This document shows, piece by piece, positions 26,152 to 37,815 of a DNA stretch of 64,000 nucleotides (its first letter is position 1; each line of letters starts with the position of its first letter). The notes under the pieces are model-generated. The model did no database searches and was not told where the DNA came from. It was given only the letters and a program-made list of their open reading frames with translations. Made by a program: the position numbers and the translations under genes. Source of the stretch: Crotalaria pallida. Its lineage: Eukaryota; Streptophyta; Magnoliopsida; Fabales; Fabaceae. The stretch is taken from NCBI GenBank assembly GCA_037953625.1, contig CM075650.1, positions 43,838,206 through 43,902,205 on the forward strand. The letters are read 5' to 3'.

Positions 26152-26161
26152 TCTGATACCA
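26152..26161 (-). other. Primer binding site, initiator tRNA-Met type
   Basis: Minus-strand TGGTATCAGA begins four bases after the LTR terminus (GGGTGTTACA, TTTA spacer). It matches the common plant PBS complementary to initiator tRNA-Met and fixes the element's orientation as minus. Confidence 0.7.
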
Positions 26162-26165
26162 TAAA

Positions 26166-27405
26166 TGTAACACCCTAATTTATTATTACCCTTAATTGCA
26201 CACTATTAAATTATGGACTTAAAAAATTTCTTTTTAAAACTTAATTGCTTATAAAAATCTCCGTAAAATTGGACGGAGTTTACTTTGTTTTATGGATATT
26301 CCCAAAACTTGGTTTTCCTGTGAACCTGTCATAAATATAATCTCTTATAAACAGCAAGCCAACAGGGTAAAGTGCATTCATATACATCATTTTCCAAAAT
26401 ATGAACAAGTTATAAAATAGTTTGATTCCCAAAAGATAACCCTTTCCCAAAAGATAATACATATTATATATACATTAAGTGTCCAAAAATAAAACCCTGG
26501 ACCAACACATGGTCCCACCCCTAAAACATTCACACTTCACGGTGTGGAGTGTGCTCCTGCTTGGTCACAACTCGTGCAAGCACCGCCTCAGTACCTGTAA
26601 TAAAAATTGCAAGAAGGGTAGCATTACACAGAATTTAGAATAATAGCTTCTAAAAGGACATAGTAACTAACTAAGTCATTACTATTAATTATTAATTTAC
26701 GTTGCACTATGCTCTCACAACTCTTAGCCATTCTCATGTTTCACTGTTTTATTTTCATACGTTCCCCCAAGGGTTAACAAACAAATCATACATTCAATAC
26801 ACACACATACACAATTATTTCCATCCTACAAATCCTATTATATCATGTTACTCATTAACTTGGCTTTTATTCTTGTTTACATCTCCTATTATCATTCTAA
26901 GTTCTTTAGTATTATTCTCATTATCAATTAATCTTACATTCATCACATTCACAAACATCCCCATTCATCCCTTAATTTATGATACCCATTAACTTGATAT
27001 ATCTTAGGTTCATTTCAAAACCCAACCCCTCATGCACATCAACACACATAGTATCTTTAAACATATCACACAATTCATTTACACATAATCACAAACAAAT
27101 AAGTGGGTTCATTTCCTTTCTTTTAGTCTTACATTACTTTTCTTTCTTTCCTTTCTCATCCCTGGAGCACATGGTCATCCAGGTTGAGTTTAATTATCCT
27201 CGGGGCACATGGGTCGTCTGAGTTGTGTTTTCTTATCCCTGGAGCACATGGGCCATCCAGGTTGTGTTTTCTCTTTTTACTTCTCTTTCATTTTTATTCT
27301 TTATTCCCAAAGTCAAACAGACCGTCTGGGTTAGATTTCCTCATCCCTGAAGCACATGAGCCGTCCAGGTTGAGTTTAATTATTCCCGGAGCACATGGGT
27401 CGTCC
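26166..27405 (-). repeat. Long LTR, type B, truncated
   Basis: The first 585 bp (26166-26750) closely match the type A LTR end (22022-22610). From 26750 the sequence is unrelated to type A and carries a different hairpin repeat. It is cut at 27405 by the Sirevirus LTR. It is the minus-strand 5' LTR by virtue of the adjacent PBS. Confidence 0.7.
27160..27405. repeat. Hairpin repeat of type B LTR
   Basis: About five units of roughly 40 bp: CCTGGA-GCACATGG-N-TCCAGG followed by TTGAGTTTAAT or TTGTGTTTTCT. Stem variants include CCTGAA..GTCCAGG and CCCGGA..GTCC. The sequence differs from the type A array but the design is the same. Confidence 0.75.
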
Positions 27406-29076
27406 TGTTGGAAACCAACAAGAGGCCTAACAATCGAGTAGAGGGGGGTGAATAGGAGATTGAAGCTAATATGGCAATTTTTCTAAATTATTGAAAACTA
27501 GACTGATGTTGTTCGGTTTTAAAAGAAAACCCGAGCTTCTTTCCGAGCAGACAAGGTTAAATGATTAACCAATCAGATAAACAAAATGGTTAATCAGTTA
27601 ACCGAGCTGCTTCAAGGTAGAACTGGTTTTTGACTTAAGTTCGAAGAACAACACTCAAAGGGCCGAGCTAAGAAAAATAACAGTTCGAACTTAGATAAAT
27701 GAAGATTAGCAGAATTAACGTTACGCTTGGCAGCAACAGATAAGCAGTAAAGAAAGAACACCAGAGATTTATCCTGGTTCACTCTCACCCTGAGAGCTAG
27801 TCCAGTCCCCTCTGAAAACCTTTCAGAGAGCTTTCACTAAAAATCGATTTTCTGGGTTACAAAGGATTTACAAGAGCCTACCCCTCTAGACCTATTCAGT
27901 CAAACGAGTGTACCAAACTCGTGACAAACTACCCACAACAAATCGTCGACCAAAGAACCTCTTTGGAACCTTTACAAATCGAAGCTTTCTCGATCAGAGA
28001 CCAGCTTCTCACAACAGCAAATACAACGAAGAAGATGATGAAAGTGTATGGCTCCAATTCGAAACACTCTTCGAATATGATGAAAGATTGAATAACAAGA
28101 GTGAGTCAATTCTAGAAGGATTTCACAGAGAAGAACTGATTCAAACTTAGAGTTAATATTTGAAAGTTTTAACTCTCTAAGTTCGTATGAAAATCGAATG
28201 TTCTTTTTCTCTGTGAGTTTGTGATTTCTGCTCTGTTTTTTTTCTCTTTAAATTAAAAATGAAAGTTTAAGTTCTGAGAAAAATGGTTGTAAAAGAAAAA
28301 TCACCGTTAACATTGAAGATCCCCTATTTTATAGTCTCCTCTTTTCTGCAGAGAAAGAGAGAAAGAGAGCTGTACGGAGATGGGGTTTCCAACGGTAACA
28401 TTTAGACAACAGAGTAGTGATGGTGACAGTTCACCAACCTTTGATTTAACTCATTTTGAATTTCAAACTTGTCAGAGCATAGGAGCTAAACCTAGGACTT
28501 CTACCCAGACTCAACGGTAATAAAAAGTACGGAACAGTTGAGCAGAGTCCGAAGGTTGAAGACGATGCATTGTTGAAGACGATGAACAGAGATTGTCGAG
28601 CTTTTGGCTTTGTTCGAGCTTGGTGTTTCTGAGCTTGATCTGAGCGTTGGTAAATAGTCAAGTTTAGAACGATCAACCCGAGCTTATTCACTCTATCAGA
28701 TGTTGTGGCTGTTTCGAGCTTAATCCGAGCGAGTACCGAGCAAATCATCATCCGAGCTTACTGCCTTGAAAAGAAGAACCGAGCCTGCAAACTTGGATGA
28801 ACTTTGGCCTTGATCACGGGCCGAGTCAAACCTGAGCTTGAGCTACAAAAGCTGACTTGATGCAGGTAGCAAAGAACCCTAGTTTTCTGAGCTTCTGCCG
28901 AGCCTCTGCCTTTGGCGGAACGCATACGCAAAACAAAGATTCCGAGCCTCTGCAGAGCTTGAACCTTTAGCTGAACGCTTGCGCTGATAAGTCTGACTTG
29001 TCTAACGCTAAGCACAAGCCGAGTCTGTTTATTTGACATCATCAAAAGCTCTTTGATTCTGCATTGTGAATCTACA
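27406..29076 (-). repeat. Sirevirus 3' LTR
   Basis: On the minus strand it starts TGTAGATTCAC directly after AAAAAGGGGGAGAT (polypurine tract) and ends GGTTTCCAACA; 1671 bp. It has TATAAAATAG at about 28325-28337, many CCGAGC/GCTCGG words in U3, and a GGTTAATC-type palindrome block near the 3' end. It is clearly the same family as 46870-48529 but differs throughout, so the two are separate insertions. It lies inside the type B LTR. Confidence 0.85.
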
Positions 29077-29703
29077 ATCTCCCCCTTTTTGATGATGACA
29101 AATATTCTTTAACAGTTTGTTGCTTTTTGTGTTCTCCCCCTGACTTTATGCTCGTAAGCTGATTGGACTTGGCACTGATTGGAATTTGCTCGAAAATACA
29201 CCACATGTTGCACATGAAAATGTACTTATGAGACCTTTCTCCCCCTTCCACTTGTTGAAAGGATGTAAAAATGTGGAGCAGGAGCAGCTCGTCAAACACT
29301 CCCCCTGAATTTATGCTCGCAACAAAATCTGAAACATCAAAAACAAACAACAGACACACCTTTCTCCCCCTTTTGGCATGATAAAAAAGGAGCCAAAGAT
29401 TAAGCACATTCGCCAAAAGAGAGAAATAACAACTAAAGAAAAGATTAACACCTTTCTCCCCAAGATTAACATTTTTCTGTACCACTTGTTGGTAATGTAC
29501 CATTTGTTGATTTAAAAAAAACTGTTCTCCCCCTTAAGACTTTAAAATGATAACCAAGGAAGAAAATTTTCATGATCATCGTTCTCCCCCTTTAACAGTG
29601 AAAGCATGCTTCTCATCCGAGAAGTTAAAAGGTAATGGTGAGAATGACGAATAACATAATATGAAAGTTCAAATATAAAAAAAAACAGCACTCTTCTCCC
29701 CTT
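29077..29703 (-). other. Multiple polypurine tract array of Sirevirus
   Basis: Nine minus-strand GGGGAGAA-type motifs (plus-strand starts near 29077, 29131, 29236, 29298, 29361, 29453, 29524, 29581 and 29692) spaced 45-105 bp, the last abutting the LTR. Repeated PPTs upstream of the 3' LTR are a known hallmark of Sireviruses. Open frames here are not genes; no env-like ORF is readable. Confidence 0.8.
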
Positions 29704-29858
29704 AGATAAAAATTTAGAGGAAGGGAAGAAGTTTTGAAGGATGTGAAATTTCAGGAAATTTAAACAAATACACAATTGAACGTAAAGATCGAGACTATGA
29801 AGGTGATCCAAATTTATGATATACTGAAAACCAAGCTCATGCCGAGCACATGCTATAC

Positions 29859-30803
29859 TTATCCAGGATTCCGAGCTTGCGCTGAGCACACACTGGATTC
29901 GTCTAGAATGCCGAGCTCACGCCGAATTTTATAAAGAGTTTCCCTCGGCAAAGGTTTGGTAAACACATCGGCTAATTGATTTTCAGTACTTACAAATTCT
30001 ATGACACAGTCACCTTTTTGAACATGATCTCGAAGAAAATGATGCCTAATTTCAATGTGTTTTGTTCGAGAGTGATACACTGGATTCTTAGTTAGATTGA
30101 TTGCACTTGTATTGTCACATTTGATAGGAATGTGATCTAAAATTAAGCCAAAATCTGATAACTGTTGTTTCATCCAAAGAATTTGAGCACAACAATTACC
30201 AGCAGCAATGTATTCGGCCTCAGCTGTTGACAAAGCAACGCAAGCTTGCTTTTTAGAAAACCACGACACAAGGGAACTGCCGAGCAAATGACAAGTTCCA
30301 CTTGTGCTTTTTCGGTCAAGCTTGCACCCAGCAAAATCTGAGTCCGAATACCCAATCAAACTAAAATTGGCATCCCTAGGATACCACAGACCGGTGTTCA
30401 CAGTTCCTTTTAAATATTTAAAAATTCGCTTAACCGCCGAAAGATGAGATTCTTTGGGATTAGCTTGAAAACGAGCACATAAACAAACACTGAACATAAT
30501 ATCTGGCCGAGACGCAGTCAAATATAGAAGGCTTCCTATCATGCCTCTATATTTGCTCACATCCACGGCTTTACCTGACTCATCCTTGCCGAGATAGCTG
30601 GATGTGCTCATGGGAGTGGCAGCTTCTTTGCAATTTTCTAAGCCAAATTTCTTGAGGAGTGCCTTGTAGAATTTTCCTTGATGCACAAAGGTTCCTTCAT
30701 CAACTTGCTTTATTTGCAGCCCAAGGAAGAATGTGAGTTCTCCCATCATCGACATCTCGAATTCACCTTGCATTGATTCAGAGAACTTCTTGCAAAGAGA
30801 CAT
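29859..30803 (-). pseudogene. Sirevirus pol C-terminus: RT end and RNase H
   Basis: A 314-codon open frame. Residues 1-75 are the C-terminal part of copia reverse transcriptase (GEFEMSMMGELTFFLGLQI). There follows the SKYRGMIGSLLYLTASRPDI connection and the Ty1/copia RNase H domain (about 145-290) with GYSDSDFAG, STAEAEYIA and the terminal LADVFTKPLP motif. The product would copy and degrade element RNA during replication. The frame stays open upstream to about 30818, where it is abruptly joined to LTR DNA. Gag, protease, integrase and most of RT are therefore missing, and this copy is dead. Confidence 0.9.
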
Positions 30804-30820
30804 GTTAGTAGCACCAAAAA

Positions 30821-32470
30821 TTGCTTATAAAAATCTCCGTAAAATTGGACGAAGTTTACTTTGTTTTATGGATATTCCCAAAACTTGGTTTTCCTGTGAA
30901 CATGTCATAAACATAATCTCTTATAAACAGCAAGCCAACAGGACAAACTGCATTCATATACATCATTTTCCAAAATATGAACAAGTTATAAAATAATTTG
31001 ATTCCCAAAAGATAACCCCTTCCCAAAAGATAATACATATTATATATACATTAAGTGTCCAAAAATAAAACCCTGGACCAACACATGGTCCCACCCCTAA
31101 AACATTCACACTCCATGGTGTGGAGTAAGCTCCTACTCGGCCACAACTCGTGCAAGCTCCGCCTCAGTACCTGTAATAAAAATGGCAAGAAGGGTAGCAT
31201 TACACAGAACATAGAATAATAGCTTCCAAAAGGACATAGTAACTAACTAAGTCATTACTATTAATTATTAATTTACGTTACACTATGCTCGCACAACTTT
31301 TAGCCATTCTCATGTTTCACTGTTTTCACCTCATTATTTATTCTGATTCCCATATTTCTTTCTTTTCATATTCAATCTTTCATTATCATAGGTTTCATAT
31401 ACCTTTCTAGTCTTTCAATTTCTTTCTTATCTTTCACTATCATAGTTTCCATTTGTCTTTCTATTCTTTTCAATCTTACTTATACTTTCACTCACCTCTC
31501 GGTGGGTCCTATTATCATCAATTCACACGCACCACTCGGGCGGGGACCTATTCTTATCCATTTACACACTCCACTAAGGCGGGTCCTATTATCATTAGTT
31601 TACACGCACCATAAAGGCGGGTCCTATTACATTTTACACACTCCTTCTTGGAGGGTCATTATACTTACACTTATTCACCTTCCATTAAGAAAGGTCATTC
31701 ATACACGTTCATGCTCCACTATGGAGGGTCATTCCTACATTTTCACACTCCACTTAGGGAGGGTCATTATCATTTATTCACACTCCCTTTGGAAGGGTCA
31801 TTATTCACACTCCATTATGGAGGGTCATTATATCGCTCCGTTATGGAGGGTCATTATCTCGCTCCTTTTGGAGGGTCATTATCTCGCTCCATTATGGAGG
31901 GTCATTATCTCGCTCCTTTCGGAGGGTCGTTATCTCGCTCCGTTATGGAGAGTCATTATCTCGCTCCGTTATGGAGGGTCATTATCTTACACAATCACAC
32001 ACATCATATTCATATATTCAAACATCATAATCCTATATTCACACACCATATTAGGTGGGTCCATCTCAAATTAGTAGTATAATTCCATTTGCACTTTTCA
32101 ACACTCATAATTAATTCATTAATCACTTAGTATTCTTCCAATTCCATTATAAGTTCTATGATTATTAACATATTCATTCCTGTTCCTATCAAAGTATTCT
32201 CAACTACAATTATCATTTTCACTTAGCACACATAGCCCTATATTTTCCATATTTGCTATCCATTATCAATCTACACTATATCAAGTTTACAACTCATGTT
32301 TTTCTTTTCCTTCCCTACTTCTCAATTACCCCTCTAATTCCATATTTAATGTCTATCATAATGCTATATCTTTACAAGCATACAAACAAGTTTATTTTCT
32401 CTATTTCTTTGCTTTTAAGCACATTATCATCAACTACCCTAAGGTTTATTGTTCTAATCAATTCCCTATT
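30821..32470 (-). repeat. Type A LTR fragment
   Basis: Near-identical to 22097-23709: TTGCTTATAAAAATCTCCG start, the GCCTCAGTACCTGTAATAAA block, the hairpin array and the ATTCCCTAT end. It lacks about 75 bp at its left end, where it is fused to Sirevirus pol, and the right 1.2 kb. It ends four bases before the target duplication of the hAT-type MITE. Confidence 0.85.
31497..31987. repeat. Hairpin minisatellite, second copy
   Basis: Same repeat as 22779-23217 with a different unit order and two extra 25-26 bp units in the terminal block (seven versus five). Loops are ATTAT, GTTAT, TTTT, TTTC, ACTAT and TTCTT. A TTCC unit has become TTCC..GAAA. Confidence 0.85.
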
Positions 32471-32481
32471 GTTGTCCGAAG

Positions 32482-33002
32482 TAGGCATGGCAACGCGTCG
32501 AGTTTGGGGTGAGTTTTGTCAATCTCAATCCTGCACCCGTTTAAAGTCGAGAAGATTTGGGTGCGAGTTTAAAGAGAGCGGGTATGAAAAAGTGAAACCC
32601 AAATCCATCCTCGTCGGATTCAGAAAAACACGTTGGCAACCCATCTAATTATTTTAATTATTTTTTAAAATTTTCTTTTATTTTATTAAACTCAAATCAA
32701 ATATGAAATACATTAAAATTCTAATAATACATTTATACTGGAGGGTTTTAGCCAAATATTTTTAGTTTAACTTCATCACTTAACTATTAGTGTAATGAAA
32801 ATTATTTAATTTTTATATCTTGGCAGGTTTGAGAGCTGGGGCGGGGTGGGTATTGACAATCTCATACCCACTCCGCCCCATCTTTTTAAAGCAAGTTTCA
32901 ATGTTCGGGTTTTCCTAAACCCAACCAAATTGGGTTTTCTCCACCAAAATCGGGTTGCGTTCGAGCAAGTACCCATGGGTGTGGGTTTAATTTTCATGCC
33001 TA
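32482..33002. mobile_element. hAT-type MITE with 8-bp TSD
   Basis: The ends are TAGGCATG and CATGCCTA inverted repeats, flanked by perfect GTCCGAAG at 32474-32481 and 33003-33010. The 8-bp duplication and short TIR fit hAT. 521 bp with no transposase; G-rich GGGGCGGGGTGGG and C-rich blocks are internal. Confidence 0.8.
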
Positions 33003-33036
33003 GTCCGAAGCTCCCTCCTTAGGAAACTTCAAGGCT

Positions 33037-34018
33037 TCAATAGCAGGGACAATGAACATCCTGTTTGAAAAGTGGAGCCTTGCTCTCCTTGGAATGGGAG
33101 TGCTTGTCAGAATGACCATCAGTAGAGTTCCCTCTGTTGGTCTTGGACTCGGAAACAGGGTTCAGATCATACTTCTTTGCAACTAGTTTGATAAGGCAGT
33201 CGAGAGCTCCGAACATGTTTGCTGAAACATAAACAAGCAAGTACTCATGAAATGCCTAATCGGTCATGCAGTCTATGAATGTTGTCAGTAATGCATGCTT
33301 CTATATCAATGGGATCATGTTCACGAACCCAATCCCCCAAGACAGTAAGCATCTTTTGGTCAGTAGGGTTAAGAGAGGAAAGGGCAATCACATTAATTAT
33401 GGGTTCCATATCAAAATTCTTTTCCATCCACATGGTATGAAGAAGGGGGACAATACTTAAGGAATCATTATGAGAGACTTTGAAAAATTTGTGCCTAAAG
33501 ACCCTACTGAAATCACACAAAGAAAATATTAGGAAACTGCAAGAAGGTTTAAAAAACACTAATCCAATATTAATTCGACCATTCTTGACGGTATGATCGA
33601 TGACTTGAAAAAGATGTAAGGAGAAAAGGTATGAACACATCTTATACAATGAACGAGGCTTCCGTGTGAAGAAGCAGATCTCTCATACTCATTTAAATGC
33701 CACTAGTAGCTCCCACAAGCTTGGATAAAGCTGGCTGGGAGCCAAGTGTAGGAAATTTAATATTTTGACAAAGAATGGTTCTAAAAGAAACCTCAACCCA
33801 AGGTAGGTGAAGAAGAACCGATACAGTGACACAAAAAGAGGTTGGGAAGCATTGCTTCCCATGAACACTCTCTCTGGCAAGGGGGATAAAAATAGAGAAA
33901 CAAGATGAAGAAGATTCATCATTGATACTACTATTTTGAAGGTCAGATAACCGGTCAAAACGGGATGTGGCATACAACACTCATTTATGAACCTACTCAT
34001 AATCTTCACAGTTTTCAA
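33037..34018 (-). pseudogene. Relic of Tat-type antisense ORF protein
   Basis: Three minus-strand open pieces in order (34018-33689, 33649-33245, 33240-33037) separated by frame breaks. The first has LGLRFLLEPFFVKILNFLHL followed by APSQLYPSLWELLVAF, which parallels LGVTLPFTDLEMGVLKELGL and APLQLHPNTWSFLRAFQ in the accessory protein at 59737-61579. This is the 'putative gypsy type transposon' domain (PF04195-like). The later pieces (FRHKFFKVSHND, then a charged Ser/Lys/His-rich tail) fit the rest of such a protein. Frameshifted and without a recognised start. Confidence 0.45.
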
Positions 34019-35812
34019 GCTTAATGTTCATATTCGTACGAAACTTAATTCTACCAACCCTTGTGAAAGAAGAGGAAGAAACGTTTTAGAGAAATGCTCT
34101 TTTAACCGCTAAGAGATTGTTTAACGTTAAAAACTTGAGCTAAACGGGATTAGACTCCTCCATTTCAACAAAAGAAAACTCATGGCAGTTAGATGGGGTT
34201 TCCTCACTCTCATTATCAATGGAATAGTAAAACCCAGATTAATAATCAAAACTGGACATTGTTTTAGAGAAGAAATTGCAGTCTAGAGGAAGTGTAAAAG
34301 CATACCTAAAAGGTTTGATTGGCAATGGAAAGATTAGGGTTCAAGAAACTGAAAGCTTATAAGATAGAGCAGGTGGTGAAATCAAGAGGAATGTTTGTGA
34401 GTTCTTTTTGAAAGGAAAGGAACTTAAAAATACAAATTGAAAAGTCAAGGGTAAAATGGTCATGAATAAGTTGGAGTAATTTGTACCAACTCACATGTCA
34501 GATGCCTATTGGTGAGACACATGTCTTTGAGAGAAAGGAATTTGAAACGAAGAGCTTTATGCCACGGTTCAAAGACAGAGACCAACAAAAATAGGTGAAA
34601 GGTTGTTGGGCTATTCAGAACTTGAAGTGTAGGTAGTAGATCAAAAGATGCTTTAAAGCAATGACCTAGGGGGTCACAAGTTAGGGAAGCCTTGCCTTAC
34701 AATGAAAAATATAAGTACCGAGAGCAGTCCGACCTTGAGATCCATTACAGTGAACCGGATTCACTACTATGATGCAAAATGTCTATACAAATGACACTCC
34801 TTGGAGAGTGGGCTTTACGCTGAACTCTCCCCAAAAGGAATAGATCGATACACAACAACTAGTCCTCATATGCACAACATAAGCATATCCACAAGAACTA
34901 CATAATCTTGACTCCCACTAAAAGAATGACAGTTTGAGTTTCGCAGGATCGAGAGCTTACTCTCACCAGACTAAATATCCTTAACAAGGACCCTTGTTTT
35001 CACATGCAGAACACAACCTCTGAGAATGAAAAAAAAAACCTCTTCTCTGATGCTAAAAAGCATGCAATTACATCAACATACTAATAATGTAAAGTATGTT
35101 GAAGGTGGCCAATAGTTGTGTCCTAACCGTTACTAGGTTTGTTGTTTTTCAACCTAAATCCTTTGCTGTAGGATTTCCCTTGCTATGTCTTGTTGCAGGA
35201 ATCTGGGTCACTGGTTAAATCTAAATCAACATCCCTTGTATGTATCTTATAGTGCAAATTAAAAATTTAAATTACAAAAAAAACAAACAATCCAAGCCCC
35301 TCATTCCCAAATGCATTACCCATCGCAGTACCCACCCCGCCATGAACATGTCATTTGCCGCTATCGCCTAATTTCCGCAATCGTCCTATCACCTTATATG
35401 GTAATGGGTTTCAAGCTTCTTCTTCTTTTCTTTTATGATTTTAGCTTTGGTAAACCAATTTGTCGATTTATAGAGAAAGATTTGACTCACATTCAACACT
35501 CAATAATCTAAAGTGAAAACAACAAATATTGACATCAATTTGTAGCAGGGCATGGTTAAGTTTTTTTTTCTATAGGCTTGGGCATGGTTAAGTGACTTTC
35601 ATTAGACAAGATTAGAAAAGATTCATATGTAACAAAAGAGAATGAACAACTTCTTGCTAGAGCGGTTCTTCACCCGTGTCAATGACTATGTGACATGGTG
35701 GTGGTTGTATGATTGAAGGCCTGAAGGCTTTGAACAGTGAGAGTTGTACTGTGGAATTTAAATTATTTTATACTCATTAGATGCATCCAAGGGATTTATT
35801 TTTCTGGGTTTC
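34019..35812. other. Unassigned repeat-like DNA
   Basis: No gene, TIR or LTR boundary recognised. It may be the 5' flank of the accessory-gene relic to its left. Confidence 0.4.
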
Positions 35813-35821
35813 AATTTTTTA

Positions 35822-36164
35822 GGCTAAATTACGTATTTGGTCCCTTACCTTATTTTTCAATTTCAAATTGGTCCCTTACGTTTTTTTGGTATCATATTGG
35901 TCCCTCATTCTTCTTTTTGCTATCAAATTGGTCCGTAAGTCATTATTCATCCTACGTGTCAATATCTTATTGGTCCACATTTGCAATGTTGGAGAGAGAA
36001 ATGACAAGTGTGCGTATCTTATTGGTCGACATAGCATGAACAGTGATTCATGGACCAAATTGATGGTGAAAAAAAACGTGAAAGACCAATATGATATCAA
36101 AAAAACGAAAGGGACTAATTTGAAATTGAAAAATAAGGTAAGGGACCAATTACATAGTTTAGCC
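35822..36164. mobile_element. Mutator-type MITE with 9-bp TSD
   Basis: Long inverted repeats of at least 85 bp begin GGCTAAATTACGTATTTGG on the left and, from the other strand, GGCTAAACTATGTAATTGG on the right; both continue into TCCCTTACCTTATTTTTC. It is flanked by AATTTTTTA at 35813-35821 and 36165-36173. Long TIRs with a 9-bp duplication fit MULE elements. No transposase. Confidence 0.85.
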
Positions 36165-37269
36165 AATTTTTTATATCCTAAAAACTAATTAATCTGAGTT
36201 GGTGGATATGTTGGATACATATCCAACAACCCAGATGTGAGCCGCAAACAACAGCCACAGTAGATGATACATTCCCATTTTTTTTGCCAACCAAAATTTT
36301 ATTTATTATTATTAATTGTCTTGCAAGATGAGGACAAAAACTATGGATATTTTGTATCCATGTTTATTATATTGGAGAATAAGGTAATAGGTAAGTGCGT
36401 TGAGGAAACAAATGTTATTTCTTTAATTATTTGATAATTAAGAATTGAGAAACATATTTTAAACAATATTTATTATTAATATTAGAATAACATATGATTT
36501 ATTAAGCATAAGTGTTGTGTGTTCCAAAGTATAGATAAAATATATGTGAGTGTAAGTTAGCGTGCGACAAATATTATTCAAATAGTGTTAGTCTAGAATA
36601 GCAGGTTAACAATTCACCTATTTTCTACATTTGACTACAAGGGATTTTAAAATTTTTAAACAATTTTTTTTTTTGAAACTGACTCCCCAATATTATGAAC
36701 ATCGAGATGAGGAATCCTTAAATTAACTAGATATGGGTGGAGCAACCAAGGACACAAAGAGTAGCATTGTTACCCCCAAAAATTTAAAATTAACCCGAGT
36801 CAGACAACCAATTGGTTCTACTTGAATTATCTGGAGGATACCTTACCTTATATATTATATCATTTCATGCATGGCTCTCTCTGAAAGCCTTTTACCTTTA
36901 TTCAATTATGTTTTTTTTAGGATGCTCATAGAATTGTAAAGGCAAATGGATCTTATGTCATTATGGTGATCATGTGGACAACCTAAGAGAATTATGTAAA
37001 TTGCTTATTTGGAAATATTGGTACACTTGTCAACAAGGGCATTCTAGTGTGTGGTAGATTATTATCCAAGACTTGTATCATTTGATAATGTCACGGGAAT
37101 TGCTAAAAGTATGTGAAGTGCATGGGTGAACTGTACAAGTTAACATTAACATTGAAAAAATCAAAGGGCTTTGGAGTATAGAAAGGATCTCTCCATTTAA
37201 AAAGCAATTAAAAAAAGTTATTCTAAGTGGTTATTATATTCTAGTTAATCAAGAACTTATTATTACTAA
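36165..37269. other. AT-rich unassigned DNA
   Basis: No open frame of note, no terminal repeats and no RNA gene recognised. Confidence 0.4.
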
Positions 37270-37815
37270 TGTCGTGGACCGGACCTCGGTCCGACCTATC
37301 CTCATCTTAATCGACCGTACGCCGAACAACGACTACCCAGACCCATCGTTCGGTACTTGCTGACTAACACATGGTCATTTCCCAATAACCGAGCTAGGAA
37401 CTCTTCGAGGTTTTTCGGGCCACTAGATTACAGCTATGAACAGGCTACCAACAGCCTTATCTTACCAGCTACAGTCCCATCGCCCTAGATTTCCTCCTAT
37501 AATTCTGTACAGCTTGTAACACAATGGATAACTACTGTGTTTATCTGTTACAGGATTTAGAAAGGCTATCTAAACGGTACCTTTCTTAGTCCTACACAAA
37601 CACATCGAGCTAACAGGCCCACGTGCACACAACAACTTCCCCTATAAGTATCACCATGCTGTAGGGGCTAAGGTATGTTCTCTCAGCCCTATTCTCAAGA
37701 ACTACGTGTGGCTTGATTCCATTTTCACTAGGGATACGTAGGACCGGGGTCACCCTTTCCAACTACAACAACCCATCAAACACATTGTGGTGTTTCATCA
37801 ATATTGGAACACGAC
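37270..37815 (+). repeat. 5' LTR of older Tat element
   Basis: Starts TGTCGTGGACC and ends GAACACGACA (inverted TGTCGTG/CACGACA). It contains CCCCTATAAGTA (37639-37650), the same promoter core as the younger Tat LTR, and is followed at once by TTGGCGCAGTCGGTGGGG and AACGATAAACTTC. The latter parallels TTGGCGCCGTCTGTGGGG and AAAGATAAACTTC after the LTR at 54770. No second copy is in view. Confidence 0.75.

Noticed and set aside
27908..28150. 80-codon ORF in the Sirevirus LTR
   Set aside because: Lies wholly in the LTR and shows no domain.
29072..29889. Two minus-strand ORFs of 143 and 115 codons upstream of the Sirevirus LTR, as a possible env-like gene
   Set aside because: They span the polypurine array and show no signal peptide or membrane pattern typical of an env-like protein.
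35868..36188. Open frames of about 100 codons on both strands
   Set aside because: They arise from the long inverted repeats of a MULE-type MITE and are near mirror images of each other.
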